Assembly (NCBI GenBank): GCA_006247105.1
Contig: CM016925.1
Location: 248,001-312,000, forward strand
Length of the DNA: 64,000 nt
Direction of reading: 5' to 3'
DNA from: Giardia muris
Taxonomy: Eukaryota > Fornicata > Diplomonadida > Hexamitidae
In this document: one piece after another, positions 18,105 to 27,406 of the stretch
How positions within the stretch are numbered: the stretch's first letter is position 1
Layout of the letters: each line of letters opens with the position of its first letter
Position numbers and translations under genes: made by a program
Notes under the pieces: generated by a model
What the model saw: the letters and a program-made list of their open reading frames with translations, nothing else
Databases searched by the model: none
What the model was told of the DNA's origin: nothing

Positions 18105-20366
18105 ATGTCTCTCACTGAATTGATGAAAGCGGCTTGGAATGGGGATCTAGAGAGCGTGAAAAGGAGTCTCGACGAGGTTGGGAAGAAGAATGAAAATGGA
18201 TGGACGGCCCTGATGGTAGCCGCAGTGAGTGGCCATGCCAATTGCATCCCCTTCCTGGAGAGGGAGCTTGGGATGCAGGACAACAATGGAACGACTGCAC
18301 TGATCATGGCCGCATTTCTGGGTTACGTCGACTGTATCCCCTTTCTCGAGAAAGAGATCGGAATGCAGGACAAAGAGGGACGAACCGCACTAATGTTTGC
18401 GGTTTCCAACGGTAAGATGGATTGCATCCCCCTGCTTGAAAAGGAAATTGGGATGCAGAACAATGATGGATTGACGGTTCTTATGTTGGTCACAAGACGA
18501 GGCTACGCTGAATATATTTCCTTACTTGAGAGAGAGATTGGAATGCAGAACAGTAACGGGTGGACTGCATTGATGTTGGCTGCCTCCGTCGGCAATACAG
18601 ACTGCGCTCGGCTCCTCCTTTCTGAGGCCGGGAAGCAGACGACGAAGGGATGGAAGGACTTTCCCCCCGGAACGACCGCTCTCATAATGGCGGCCTATTA
18701 CAATTACCCTGAGATAGTTGAACTCCTTCTCCCATATGAGCAGGGATTGAAGGACTCCGAAGGCCATACTGCTCAATGGTACGCGCACAACAGTTCCTGG
18801 GAAGGCGACTTCACCCAAGTCCGGGAGCTCCTCGAGAAAGAGGGAACAGAACGGATTCCTCCACCAAGCTCTGACATATCCACCCAGGAGCGTGCCAACA
18901 AGCCCCTCGTCAAAATTGACTCTCTTAAGGAGGAACTCGTCCCTTCCAAGAATGTTCTAGAGGAGACAAAGAATGAGCTATCCCAATCGAATCAGGAAGT
19001 CACCTCCCTCAATGCACAGCTCGCCAAGACCACTGAGGACCTCAAGAGAGCACTTGCAGACCAGAAGGCCCGGATCCTCGTCCTCGAGAAGGAGGTTGCC
19101 CAATTGAGGACCGAGAGCCATGACATGAAAGACCTTCAGAGACGCCTCGAAGAGGTGGAGGAGGAGAAGAGGGTCCTCCTCCAGAACCTCGCTGCTGTCG
19201 GGGGCAGGCTTCCCCCTGCACGGGAGGACAGCTCTCTCATCTCATCCGCCATCAGAGGAGACCTCAACACACTCCGAAGGCACCTCGACCAGGCGGGACA
19301 GAAGGACTCCTCAGGCATGACGGCCCTGATGCACGCCGCCTCCCGAGGCCAGACCGAGGTCGTCCGCCTCCTTCGACCCCTCGAGGCCCGCCTTCAGGAC
19401 GGGAGGGGATGGACGGCCCTGATGCATGCAGTGGGGGGAGGACACGAGGAGTGCGTCGGCCTCCTCCTTCTGGAGAGGGACCTGAAGGACGGGGAGGGCA
19501 GGACGGCAGAGGACGTCGCCAACGGCCTTCCCGATGGGAAGAAGAAGATCACGCCCCTCCTCAGAAAGAAGGTCCACCTCCCCGACCTTCCCGATGAGCT
19601 CTCGTCCTTCCAGCTTACGGGGAGGCTCGGAAGGGGGGCCTTCGGGACCGTCTTCTCCGCCTGGTCCGAGGATCACGGGAACTGCGCCCTGAAGGTCGTC
19701 GAGTACGAGGAGATGGAGAGGACGATCGTCGACTCCCTCCGAAGGGAGATGGGGACCATCCCCTCCCTCGAGCACCCCCACGTCCTCCGCTACCACCGGG
19801 TGCACGACGACCCGGACAACGGGACCGCCTACCTCGTGATGGACTGGTGCTCCGGGACGCTCCTCGACGAGGTCCGGGGGCACGGGGAGAGGGGAGAGCC
19901 CTTCAGGGACGAGGAGGTGTGGAGATGCCTTCGGGAGATGGCGAGCGGTCTTGCCTACCTCCACGAGAGGGGGCTCGTCCACAGAGACCTGAAGCCGGGG
20001 AACGTCCTCCTCTCTTCCGATGGTCGGTGTGTCCTTGGGGACTTCGGACTTGCAAGAGCGACCGAGAATTCGTCTAGGACGAAGACGACTGCTGGGACTC
20101 CCTTGTACATGGCCCCCGAGATCCACCGGGAGGAGAGGTATGACAAGTCCGTCGACGTATGGGCCCTGGGGGTGGTGGGATATGAGATGTGCACTGGGAG
20201 GCTCCCGTTCAGGAATGTAGCAGCTGTCCTCAACGAGACGTCCGCTCCTTCTTTCGAGGGTCGTCCCTCAGACCTTGCTGCTCTCATCTCCCGAATGCTC
20301 TCGAAGGACCCCGAGAAACGTCCGACAGCACGGGAGGTCCTCGATGAGGCAGAGAGGCACCAGTGA
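18105..20366 (+). CDS. Ankyrin / coiled-coil / ankyrin / NEK-type protein kinase, 753 aa
   Basis: The order of domains is ankyrin repeats (about 1-250, core TALMxAAxxG), coiled coil (about 265-365), a second pair of ankyrin repeats (about 375-470) and a C-terminal kinase (about 500-750). The kinase looks catalytically competent: GRGAFGTVF loop, ALKVV lysine, HRDLKPGNVLL (about 625), DFG (about 646), GTPLYMAPE and DVWALG. It would phosphorylate Ser/Thr; the sequence is NEK-like. Putting the kinase at the C-terminus is unusual, since NEK/ankyrin proteins generally have it first, as in the 8694 gene. The second half is far more G/C-biased at third positions (CTC, GTC, AGG) than the ankyrin half, suggesting a mosaic origin. 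The 3' 220 bp closely match a kinase remnant at 57130-57345. Confidence 0.95.
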   Translation: MSLTELMKAAWNGDLESVKRSLDEVGKKNENGWTALMVAAVSGHANCIPFLERELGMQDNNGTTALIMAAFLGYVDCIPFLEKEIGMQDKEGRTALMFAVSNGKMDCIPLLEKEIGMQNNDGLTVLMLVTRRGYAEYISLLEREIGMQNSNGWTALMLAASVGNTDCARLLLSEAGKQTTKGWKDFPPGTTALIMAAYYNYPEIVELLLPYEQGLKDSEGHTAQWYAHNSSWEGDFTQVRELLEKEGTERIPPPSSDISTQERANKPLVKIDSLKEELVPSKNVLEETKNELSQSNQEVTSLNAQLAKTTEDLKRALADQKARILVLEKEVAQLRTESHDMKDLQRRLEEVEEEKRVLLQNLAAVGGRLPPAREDSSLISSAIRGDLNTLRRHLDQAGQKDSSGMTALMHAASRGQTEVVRLLRPLEARLQDGRGWTALMHAVGGGHEECVGLLLLERDLKDGEGRTAEDVANGLPDGKKKITPLLRKKVHLPDLPDELSSFQLTGRLGRGAFGTVFSAWSEDHGNCALKVVEYEEMERTIVDSLRREMGTIPSLEHPHVLRYHRVHDDPDNGTAYLVMDWCSGTLLDEVRGHGERGEPFRDEEVWRCLREMASGLAYLHERGLVHRDLKPGNVLLSSDGRCVLGDFGLARATENSSRTKTTAGTPLYMAPEIHREERYDKSVDVWALGVVGYEMCTGRLPFRNVAAVLNETSAPSFEGRPSDLAALISRMLSKDPEKRPTAREVLDEAERHQ

Positions 20367-20583
20367 CCTGTGATGAGCCTCCCAGTGGACCTAGTATTCG
20401 GCTTAAGGTCGTCCGGGCTGCTCTCACCTTGCCTGAGTGACGGTGACGCCGCTCCGTTCTCAAGAACGTGCTCCTTCGTTCATGCAAGCACCCCCGCACA
20501 TCCCTCGAGTACTCGGATCAGACGTGCTCACCCCGCCGGACTCCTGTTGAAAGGATCCCCTCCCAGGCCGCCTCGGACAAAGA
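20367..20583. other. Intergenic, no feature recognised
   Basis: This is the spacer between the NEK gene stop and the tRNA-Val gene. I see no coding or structural pattern in it. Confidence 0.4.
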
Positions 20584-20656
20584 TGATCCGACGGAGATTT
20601 GAACTCCGGACCTTTCGCACGTCAAGCGAATGTGCTACCAACTACACCATCGGACC
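20584..20656 (-). tRNA. trnV(gac): tRNA-Val (anticodon GAC)
   Basis: The minus strand folds into a full 73-nt cloverleaf. The 7-bp acceptor stem GGTCCGA/TCGGATC has one G-T pair; the D arm is GTGT-AGTTGGTA-GCAC; the anticodon stem TTCGC/GCGAA encloses loop TTGACGT; a 5-nt variable loop follows; the T arm is CGGAG-TTCAAAT-CTCCG; the discriminator is A. The anticodon GAC reads GUC and GUU codons. No intron is present, and CCA is not encoded. Most eukaryotes use an inosine-modified AAC anticodon for these codons, so the unmodified GAC form is notable. Confidence 0.93.
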
Positions 20657-20973
20657 TCAGGCCGGGGAAATGCCTTCTTCAGATGGCCTCCGGGCCCGAG
20701 CTCTGGGGCTTCCACCGCCTCGTGCACGCATTGGACTCCTCCTCCTACGTGTTGAACGTACCACTGCCCCACTATATTGTTATGACGGGACCACCCTCGT
20801 TCCGGGCAGCGAGCCGATTGTGTCGCATCTTCCACCCGATGCGGGGCTTTTACCGTCTATCCGCGACACACCGCTTCCCCCAGTCATCGATGAACATCTT
20901 CGAGCCGCCCCACCGTCTTCCCATGTGCCCAGGTCTCGATTCGGAGTGGAACGCTACATGAGGAATAAGTAAA
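20657..20973. other. Intergenic, no gene recognised
   Basis: About 317 bp between the tRNA and the NAPRT start. Short frames exist on both strands but none looks like a protein family. The last bases AATAAGTAAA form the A-rich initiator directly before the ATG. Confidence 0.4.
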
Positions 20974-22791
20974 ATGGCAGATGCCACCCCCCTTGTGAGC
21001 GACACGTACCAGTACACGATGGCGTACTCCTATTTCAAGTCTGGGATCGCCACCAAGACGGCGACGTTTGAGATGTTTTTCCGGGCCTGCCCTTTCAAGG
21101 GTGAGTACGCAGTATTCGCAGGGCTTGGCCGTCTACTGGACTTCCTGCTCACTTTTCACTTCACAGCTGACGATATAGCCTTTCTGAAGACAGTCATTCC
21201 TCACGCAGAGGACGCATTCTTCGATCATCTCCAGAATCTTTCGTGGAGAGACCTCCATGTCTGGGCTCCTCGAGAGGGCACAATCGTCTTTGCCCATGAG
21301 CCCATTCTGATCATCAACGGCCCTCTTCTTCTTTGCCAGCTGATTGAAACGACTCTTCTAGTCCTTGTCAACTATTCGACGCTCATCTGCACCAACGCGT
21401 GCCGCTTCCGCGTAGCATGCATCTACCAGCAGTTGGTCCTGCGACCTCCCGGTCCTCCTGCTGCCCAGAAGATGGACGAGACAATTACTGAGCTGCTGAC
21501 GGGAAAGATCCTTCTAGAACTCGGCCTCCGTCGCGCACAGGGTGTTAACGGAGGTATAGCGGCTTCGGAGTATGCGATCATGGGGGGTTTCAATGGTACG
21601 AGTAACATCTTCACTGCAAAGAAGATAGGACTGGTTCCAGTCGGCACCATGGCTCACTCTTTTATTCTTTCCATGATGCATCCCCCCGCAGAGCTCCTGA
21701 ATAGCATTGACGAACAGACCTTCGGTCAATCGCCAGTAGAGGCGCTTGGTTCCTTCAGAAACTTTGTAGAGCGCTGTCTTCACTGGAGAGGAATCCTCTG
21801 CGCATCCAGAGATGAGCCTGCGATGAAGCAGAAGCTTATCAGACGGACAGATCTGGAAGGAGATTCGTCGGGAGACCATCTGCCCTTATATCCCGCATAC
21901 CTCGGGAATGAGTCCGAGCTTTCGGCCTTCATCATATATGCGTACACACATCCACACTCCTTCACAGCCTTGCTGGATACGTATGACCCGCTTAATTCGG
22001 GGCTGATGAACTTCCTTATCGTCGCATGTACCATGCTTGAGGCTGGGATCTCCCCGACTGGTGTGCGTCTGGATAGTGGGGATCTGGCATATCTGAGCCA
22101 GAAGGTTCGGACAACGTTCAACAAGTGCATCAAACTAGTTACGCCCATACTCGCAAACATTGGTAAGCTTGCCGAATGCCGGATCGTCGTCTCAGGTGAT
22201 ATCGATATAGAGCTGCTGATGGGGCTTATGAAGGAGGGAACGGCCATTGATACGTTTGGGGTCGGGACGAACCTCGTGACCTGTCGCGAACAACCGAGCC
22301 TGGGAGGCGTATATAAGCTCGTTGAACTGGACGGAGTCCCGCGGGTCAAGCTTAGCGAAGGAGGGAAGGCCACGATACCGGGTGCCAAGCGTGTATATAG
22401 ACTCTATACGCACACAGGGGTTCCATTTGTCGACGTTCTTGCATGTCCCACAGAGGAGATCCACGTTGGAGAGAAGATCTTGTGTATCCACCCTCACGAC
22501 GAATCGTCTGGGTTCATGATCATGCCCTCCCGTGTCTTGCCTCTGCATGAGTGCGTCTTTAACAACGGAGTCATCAACTACCCACATCGGGTTACAGAGA
22601 AAGGCATTGTGCTGGAGCATCCTTCTGTGCTGACGGTTCAGAGGTATGTCATGGCCCAGATCCTAGAGATGCGTCCAGACTATCTCCGTCATGGAGCACC
22701 GACCCCCTATAAGGTCAGTCTCACAGAGCAGATGTCCTCTCGACGCAAGCAGGTTGTCATGGAAAACAGGGTTCTCAGCCTCATCGAGTAA
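20974..22791 (+). CDS. NAPRT: Nicotinate phosphoribosyltransferase
   Basis: This 605-residue enzyme joins nicotinate to PRPP to give nicotinate mononucleotide, the entry step of NAD salvage (EC 6.3.4.21). Family signatures are the N-terminal LVSDTYQYTMAYSYF, AVFAGLGRLLDFL, the substrate-site block LLELGLRRAQGVNGG (about residues 178-195), GFNGTSNI, and the loop VPVGTMAHSFI carrying the His region; the PRPP-contacting end shows VRLDSGDL and VSGDIDI. Length is somewhat above the human 538. The start follows AGTAAA immediately. The next gene begins 5 bp after the stop. Cytosolic location is expected. Confidence 0.97.
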   Translation: MADATPLVSDTYQYTMAYSYFKSGIATKTATFEMFFRACPFKGEYAVFAGLGRLLDFLLTFHFTADDIAFLKTVIPHAEDAFFDHLQNLSWRDLHVWAPREGTIVFAHEPILIINGPLLLCQLIETTLLVLVNYSTLICTNACRFRVACIYQQLVLRPPGPPAAQKMDETITELLTGKILLELGLRRAQGVNGGIAASEYAIMGGFNGTSNIFTAKKIGLVPVGTMAHSFILSMMHPPAELLNSIDEQTFGQSPVEALGSFRNFVERCLHWRGILCASRDEPAMKQKLIRRTDLEGDSSGDHLPLYPAYLGNESELSAFIIYAYTHPHSFTALLDTYDPLNSGLMNFLIVACTMLEAGISPTGVRLDSGDLAYLSQKVRTTFNKCIKLVTPILANIGKLAECRIVVSGDIDIELLMGLMKEGTAIDTFGVGTNLVTCREQPSLGGVYKLVELDGVPRVKLSEGGKATIPGAKRVYRLYTHTGVPFVDVLACPTEEIHVGEKILCIHPHDESSGFMIMPSRVLPLHECVFNNGVINYPHRVTEKGIVLEHPSVLTVQRYVMAQILEMRPDYLRHGAPTPYKVSLTEQMSSRRKQVVMENRVLSLIE

Positions 22792-22796
22792 GCAAA

Positions 22797-24473
22797 ATGC
22801 TTCTGTTTGCCTTACTTCTGGTCTCCTTGGCGACAGCCGACCTCGCCACCGAGGCTTCGAGAGCGCTGAGAGAAGGACGCAATAGTGAAGCAGTCGAACT
22901 CTACACAACTCTGATTGACGGTGCAGCCCGTCCCCCAGCTGTCTACTTCCTGCTTCGTGCTACTGCACTCGAGCGTCTGAAGGAATACTCTCAGACTGCA
23001 GATGATCTCAATCATGCGGCCATTCTCGCCCGGAGACAGGATTCACAGACTCATGCCGACCAGGCACGTACAAGACTTGAACATCTCTGCCTCTCTGTGT
23101 GTAGTCTTCAGTGCTCTCAGGTCTATTCGAAAGCACTTTCCAAGTCTGTCCTTGAGAAGGTGCGGCGGCAGGATCGTGCCTTCCGCAATGCTGCTGAGCT
23201 CCCACTCAACAAGCTCATCGAGTTAGTGGAAGCATGCTCACGAGATCCTGAGCTTCCGAAGGTCCTACTCGTGAATCAGTTCCGCCACGGTGCCGAAGTC
23301 TACGACGTCAGCAAGACTATCGAGCGACTGACACAACACTCACAAGGATCTCGTTACTCCCTCCAATCCCTTCTGGATCTCTATGAGATTGTTGGGCTGT
23401 TGCAGAAGGGGGAATTTGCCAAAGTGACTACCAGAGCAAAGAAGGCCCTTTCGTTGGACCCTGATGACAAATTTCTAGGTCGCGCGTTCCGTATCGCCAA
23501 AGGAATATCTGAGGGGGTGGGTGTCCTCAAGAACGCAACGCCAATGACCCAAAGGCCTGCACTTCAAGAACTTTCCAGGTTGCATAAACTTGCAGTGGAG
23601 ACGACCGGTCAGGTGGATCTCTTCTTTGAAAAGGCAATGTCTGATGCGCATACACTCATCAAGGAAGCTCTAGGACTGAACTTCCAGCCACACTTCCAGG
23701 CTGCGGCAAGCCAGGTACGAGGCGCACTTCAAAGTATCCAGTGCGTCACCGATCTGTATCGGCATCGTGAGGTTCCAGATACCTGCCAGTTCAGTGACGA
23801 GATGCTCGAGGATACGAGTAAGGAGTTACGTGTCTCTGAGTTCAACAAGCATCTCCTCGCTCTGATCTACGCTCTTCGCGCCCGTCTTCTTCTTTCGAAG
23901 CTGGATCGTGAAGGCGGACACTCTCTAGACGCCGAAGATGATCTAGCCATGGCTCAGCGCATGATCACATATGCCCATTCCCTCGCCATTGAAGTGCGGA
24001 GCCCTGCACTCGGAGATATTGATACCATTGACGACCAAGTCCTGCAGCGTGCCCGTCGCGTGGTTAACCCCAACTTCTACCGAATCCTGGGTGTTTCCCG
24101 TGAGACGCCTCTTCCTGCCATCAAACGAGCCTATTACCGGCTTGCAAAGGAGTACCACCCAGACCGAACGCCAGCTGATGCAAGTCCCGAGGAACGCACG
24201 GCACGCCAGCGCCGTTTTCAGCGGGTTGCTGAGGCTTGGGCGGTCCTTGGGGATGAGGAGCGACGGCGGGAGTATGATGCAGGACGCTATCGACAAGAAG
24301 AGATGGCGAGCTACGAGCAGGCACGACAGCGACGCAGACTAATGACCCAACGGGTGCAGACGGGGGAGGCCCCGGAACCGTCTCCGATGCGGTTTTCCGA
24401 GGGTGCAGACGCCTTCCGTCAGTTCCAGCAGTTCTTCCAGTTCGCGGGCGGGCCCCGGTTCTTCCGGGCGTAG
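22797..24473 (+). CDS. Secreted/ER TPR-DnaJ co-chaperone (DNAJC3/P58IPK-like)
   Basis: This 558-residue protein starts with a hydrophobic signal peptide (MLLFALLLVSLATA), followed by helical TPR-like repeats (about 15-400). The C-terminal J domain (about 424-500) begins NFYRILGVSRETPLPAIKRAYYRLAKEYHPDR with the essential HPD motif near residue 453, which stimulates Hsp70 ATPase. A short Gln/Phe-rich tail follows. Signal peptide plus TPRs plus a C-terminal J domain is the DNAJC3 (P58IPK) layout, which works with BiP in the ER lumen. No KDEL-type tail is present. Its ATG lies 5 bp after the NAPRT stop. Five cysteines near residues 100-105 and beyond are consistent with an oxidising lumen. Confidence 0.92.
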   Translation: MLLFALLLVSLATADLATEASRALREGRNSEAVELYTTLIDGAARPPAVYFLLRATALERLKEYSQTADDLNHAAILARRQDSQTHADQARTRLEHLCLSVCSLQCSQVYSKALSKSVLEKVRRQDRAFRNAAELPLNKLIELVEACSRDPELPKVLLVNQFRHGAEVYDVSKTIERLTQHSQGSRYSLQSLLDLYEIVGLLQKGEFAKVTTRAKKALSLDPDDKFLGRAFRIAKGISEGVGVLKNATPMTQRPALQELSRLHKLAVETTGQVDLFFEKAMSDAHTLIKEALGLNFQPHFQAAASQVRGALQSIQCVTDLYRHREVPDTCQFSDEMLEDTSKELRVSEFNKHLLALIYALRARLLLSKLDREGGHSLDAEDDLAMAQRMITYAHSLAIEVRSPALGDIDTIDDQVLQRARRVVNPNFYRILGVSRETPLPAIKRAYYRLAKEYHPDRTPADASPEERTARQRRFQRVAEAWAVLGDEERRREYDAGRYRQEEMASYEQARQRRRLMTQRVQTGEAPEPSPMRFSEGADAFRQFQQFFQFAGGPRFFRA

Positions 24474-24490
24474 GGTTTCGCCCCGGGCGG

Positions 24491-24563
24491 GCCTGTGTAG
24501 CTCAGTCGGTAGAGCGATAGTCTCATAAGCTATAGGTCGTGAGTTCAAGCCTCACCGCAGGCA
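24491..24563 (+). tRNA. trnM(cat): tRNA-Met (elongator, anticodon CAT)
   Basis: A 73-nt cloverleaf with acceptor stem GCCTGTG/CGCAGGC (one T-G pair), D arm GCTC-AGTCGGTA-GAGC, anticodon stem ATAGT/GCTAT around loop CTCATAA, variable loop AGGTC, T arm GTGAG-TTCAAGC-CTCAC and discriminator A. It does not start with A-T1-type initiator features (acceptor begins G-C, T-loop is TTCAAGC), so I call it elongator. It sits 17 bp after the DnaJ gene and 8 bp before the ORC1/CDC6 start. Confidence 0.95.
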
Positions 24564-24571
24564 CATTTCCG

Positions 24572-25615
24572 ATGCTCTCCGCCGCCGCCTCGGTCCTCGG
24601 CCCCTGCCACCTCCCGACCGTCGTCGCCCGCGATCGCGAGCTTTCGGCACTTCGCTCCTTCCTTGCCGCCCCCTCAACCCTCGGTCGGCGGGTTCTTTTC
24701 GTTACGGGAAGTCCTGCCGCGGGGAAGAGCCTCTGCGTCCGGCATGCCCTCGACACTGTCTCGCCCGACCTCGATATCTGTACGGCATGGGTGAATGCCG
24801 CAACCCTTTCGCGTCCAGAGAACGTGTACCAGGCTCTGCTGAGTGCGTTGACCGGGTCGCAGCAGTGCCAGCCGGCTGCACGTGCTAGAGACCTTCTGCT
24901 GGGGTTTCTCGGTTCTCGTTCACGCGACCAAGCTTTGCGCTATGTCGTTGTGATCGACGAGGTTGATCAGCTCCAGACGGATACCTTCGAGGTCCTCTAC
25001 TTTGTCTACGGAACTTTACCCGAGGCCTCATGCCTTCCCCTTGTCATTACGATTGCAACCTCTTCAGCCTTTACTGAGGCAAACCCTCGGGTACTATCAC
25101 GGGCACGAGCTTCACAACAGCTTGCTTTCCGCAACTATACGCACGCAGAATGCAGTGAGATCATCAGATCACGTCTCGAGATGCTTGGAAGCATGCATCC
25201 TGACGTTCTAGAGCGTTTCGGGGACATGGAAGTCATCAGGGTCATTGTTGAGCGTGCAGATCAGCTTGGAGGCGATCTGGGAATGATGCTCCAGTTGACC
25301 CTCCGTGCCCTCTCCCTTTCTGTTACACGGAACCATCGGGCGGTTCTTATGGAGGACGTCGACACCGTTACTCGACCAAATCGTTCGGATCGAGATGCTG
25401 TTCTCCTAGAGCTCACCCCACTTGAGCAAGGTATTCTTCGTCTTGCCGCGGAAGAGGAAGGAGCATCGGTTACCGCATGTTACACGCTCCCGGCTGCACG
25501 AGACGTGTCGACGGCTTGTGTGACGAATGCTCTTAGACGCTTGGTTGATGGAGGGTTCCTTGATCTCGACAAGGGACGCATCCTGACACTTCTCCCACCC
25601 ACAGCCGTCATCTAA
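24572..25615 (+). CDS. ORC1: ORC1/CDC6-family AAA+ ATPase
   Basis: This 347-residue protein of the origin-recognition/replication-licensing family has Walker A GSPAAGKS (residues 46-53), Walker B VVVIDEVD (about 125-132), a sensor-1 strand VITIATSS, the block FRNYTHAECSEIIRSRL typical of ORC1/CDC6, a sensor-2-like GGDLGMML, and a C-terminal winged-helix region. It lacks the BAH domain of animal and yeast ORC1, so its size resembles archaeal Orc1/Cdc6. Walker A departs from GxxGxGK[ST] by having Ala for the second Gly. The start ATG is the first in frame after the tRNA gene; the open frame extends into the tRNA only with GTG. ORC1 versus CDC6 cannot be decided by eye. Confidence 0.88.
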   Translation: MLSAAASVLGPCHLPTVVARDRELSALRSFLAAPSTLGRRVLFVTGSPAAGKSLCVRHALDTVSPDLDICTAWVNAATLSRPENVYQALLSALTGSQQCQPAARARDLLLGFLGSRSRDQALRYVVVIDEVDQLQTDTFEVLYFVYGTLPEASCLPLVITIATSSAFTEANPRVLSRARASQQLAFRNYTHAECSEIIRSRLEMLGSMHPDVLERFGDMEVIRVIVERADQLGGDLGMMLQLTLRALSLSVTRNHRAVLMEDVDTVTRPNRSDRDAVLLELTPLEQGILRLAAEEEGASVTACYTLPAARDVSTACVTNALRRLVDGGFLDLDKGRILTLLPPTAVI

Positions 25616-25791
25616 CCTTTACACAATCGCTGCATAGGGCAAACAACCCGATGCCTCGAGTCGATCCTGTTCAAGGAAGCAAGTGAAAGGGACCTCCCGC
25701 TCCCATGAGCATTATGGCTGAACAGTCAGGCCTTACAAATAGATCGTGATTGGATGTGATATCTACAAACTTGAGCTATATAGTTTGTAGT

Positions 25792-27396
25792 TCACGAGCG
25801 GCGTCTCCGAATCTCTCCAAGTGCGCGGCGGACCTCGACGGTTTCCGATGATTCTGAGCCGTAGACAGCTGTGCAGGCTCGAAGTGCTCGCTCGTAGAAG
25901 CAGACTGCGTCGTCAAATGCACTTCGGGTCTCATCCGACTCCACCCGGGTTTGGGATGCCAGCTCCACGTATATGGCAGCGTAAGTGTGTGCAATGGCCA
26001 TATAAAGCCGGATAGTTAGGGGATGATTGTCTCCGAAGGTGGTCTCACGAATGGCTTTAACATGCGTGAAAAACCCGAGGGCCATGCGGTACCTCTGCTG
26101 AGCGTGGTGGATCCCACCAATATTGATCTTGACAGTGGCAGTATAGGGGTGATTAGGGCCATAGCACTTAGAGAAGCCTGACAAGGCCTTATTATAGATG
26201 GCCAACGCCTCTTTGAATTGTCCCTGTTGGCGAAGGATGTTACCCATCGAGACGTAGACACTTGCGAGCCGAGGAAGTTGGGTCTCCTCACCCTCATATC
26301 GGACGGCGAGTTCATCCAATATGGCCAACGCTTCCTGGAACTTACCTGCAAAGTGGAGGGCGGAGGCTAAAGCTTGCTCTGCATCATGTTTCATAACTGG
26401 ATTCGGTAAAAATTGAACGGCCTTTCGATAGCTCTCAACCGCATCGTCAATTTTGTTGATCTGTAAAGAGAGGTCCCCATGAAGAAGCCAATAGTGTCCA
26501 TCACTCTCGGCCCGTTGGCTCTTTCTGACCCGCTCAAGAAGGAGCTTGCACTCCTCAACGTTACCGAGGGCTAGTTGCGTCTGAGCGAGGGCAAGAAGTT
26601 CCTGTTGATATTCCGGGGAAGGATCTCCGAATAGCTTCCGACTCATATCGACGGCCTTGACAAGGAATTGGGCAGCGTCTCCAGGCCTCTGGTCGCACTT
26701 CAGAGCCGTTGCCATATTGTGATACAACGAAAGCATCCCAGGCCAAGTGGGTGCCACCTGTAGGAAGTGCTCGCAAATCTCGGTCATGTCATTGACAGTA
26801 TTGGATCGGTCTCCGGCGAGAAGGCGAACAGACACTGCGTGCGCACGGACCAACTCCGCCTCAGTCTCATGGCCGAGATAGACGTAGATTGAGCGTGCTT
26901 CAGCTAGGGCAAGGAGGGCCTCATCAAACCGGCGAGTGCCAGCAGCACTATGCGCGAAAAGAGTTAATGTCCGTGCTAGTTGAGCGTTGGCACTCGCACT
27001 GGAGTCAGAATCAGTCCCACGCACAGTGGCAACCAGACGCTTCGCGGATCTGTACGCTAACTCACAGTCACCCCGTGCGAGGGAGAGCTGAAGGGTATCT
27101 ATCGTATGCGTGATATTATATGGATGCGCTTCCGGAAGAAGCGCGAGGAGTGGAGGGACATGCTCGTCAAGATCGGTCTGGGCGCGGCCAAAATCTCCGC
27201 GATGCGTGTAAGCCTCAGCTCGGAGAAGAAGGAAATAGAGCTGGTCGACTACATGCTGCTCATTCTCTGGGGCCCTTTGAAGAATGTGGAGGACCCCATC
27301 GGAAACGTCGATGGCGTCTGTGAACTGCCCCTGGAGCATATACGCGCGCGCCTCGTCCTGTAGCTCGCGGATACGCAACCGGGTATAAGTGGCCAT
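25792..27396 (-). CDS. TPR-repeat protein (kinesin-light-chain-like repeats), 534 aa
   Basis: The protein is all helical, with TPR motifs throughout. The C-terminal half has the clearest set, for example SVYVSMGNILRQQGQFKEALAIY, then a repeat with YGPNHPYTATV and another with FGDNHPLTIRL. The Y/FGxxHP linkers resemble kinesin-light-chain-type TPR arrays, which bind cargo or adaptor proteins. There is no other domain and no membrane segment. The ATG follows GTGAAAA and is 9 bp from the stop of the upstream same-strand pseudokinase gene. The partner is unknown. Confidence 0.9.
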   Translation of the reverse strand: MATYTRLRIRELQDEARAYMLQGQFTDAIDVSDGVLHILQRAPENEQHVVDQLYFLLLRAEAYTHRGDFGRAQTDLDEHVPPLLALLPEAHPYNITHTIDTLQLSLARGDCELAYRSAKRLVATVRGTDSDSSASANAQLARTLTLFAHSAAGTRRFDEALLALAEARSIYVYLGHETEAELVRAHAVSVRLLAGDRSNTVNDMTEICEHFLQVAPTWPGMLSLYHNMATALKCDQRPGDAAQFLVKAVDMSRKLFGDPSPEYQQELLALAQTQLALGNVEECKLLLERVRKSQRAESDGHYWLLHGDLSLQINKIDDAVESYRKAVQFLPNPVMKHDAEQALASALHFAGKFQEALAILDELAVRYEGEETQLPRLASVYVSMGNILRQQGQFKEALAIYNKALSGFSKCYGPNHPYTATVKINIGGIHHAQQRYRMALGFFTHVKAIRETTFGDNHPLTIRLYMAIAHTYAAIYVELASQTRVESDETRSAFDDAVCFYERALRACTAVYGSESSETVEVRRALGEIRRRRS

Positions 27397-27406
27397 TTTT
27401 CACAGG

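Noticed and set aside
19311..20126. 271-codon minus-strand frame within the NEK kinase gene
   Set aside because: Antisense to the kinase domain with its motifs intact on the plus strand; composition is that of a shadow frame.
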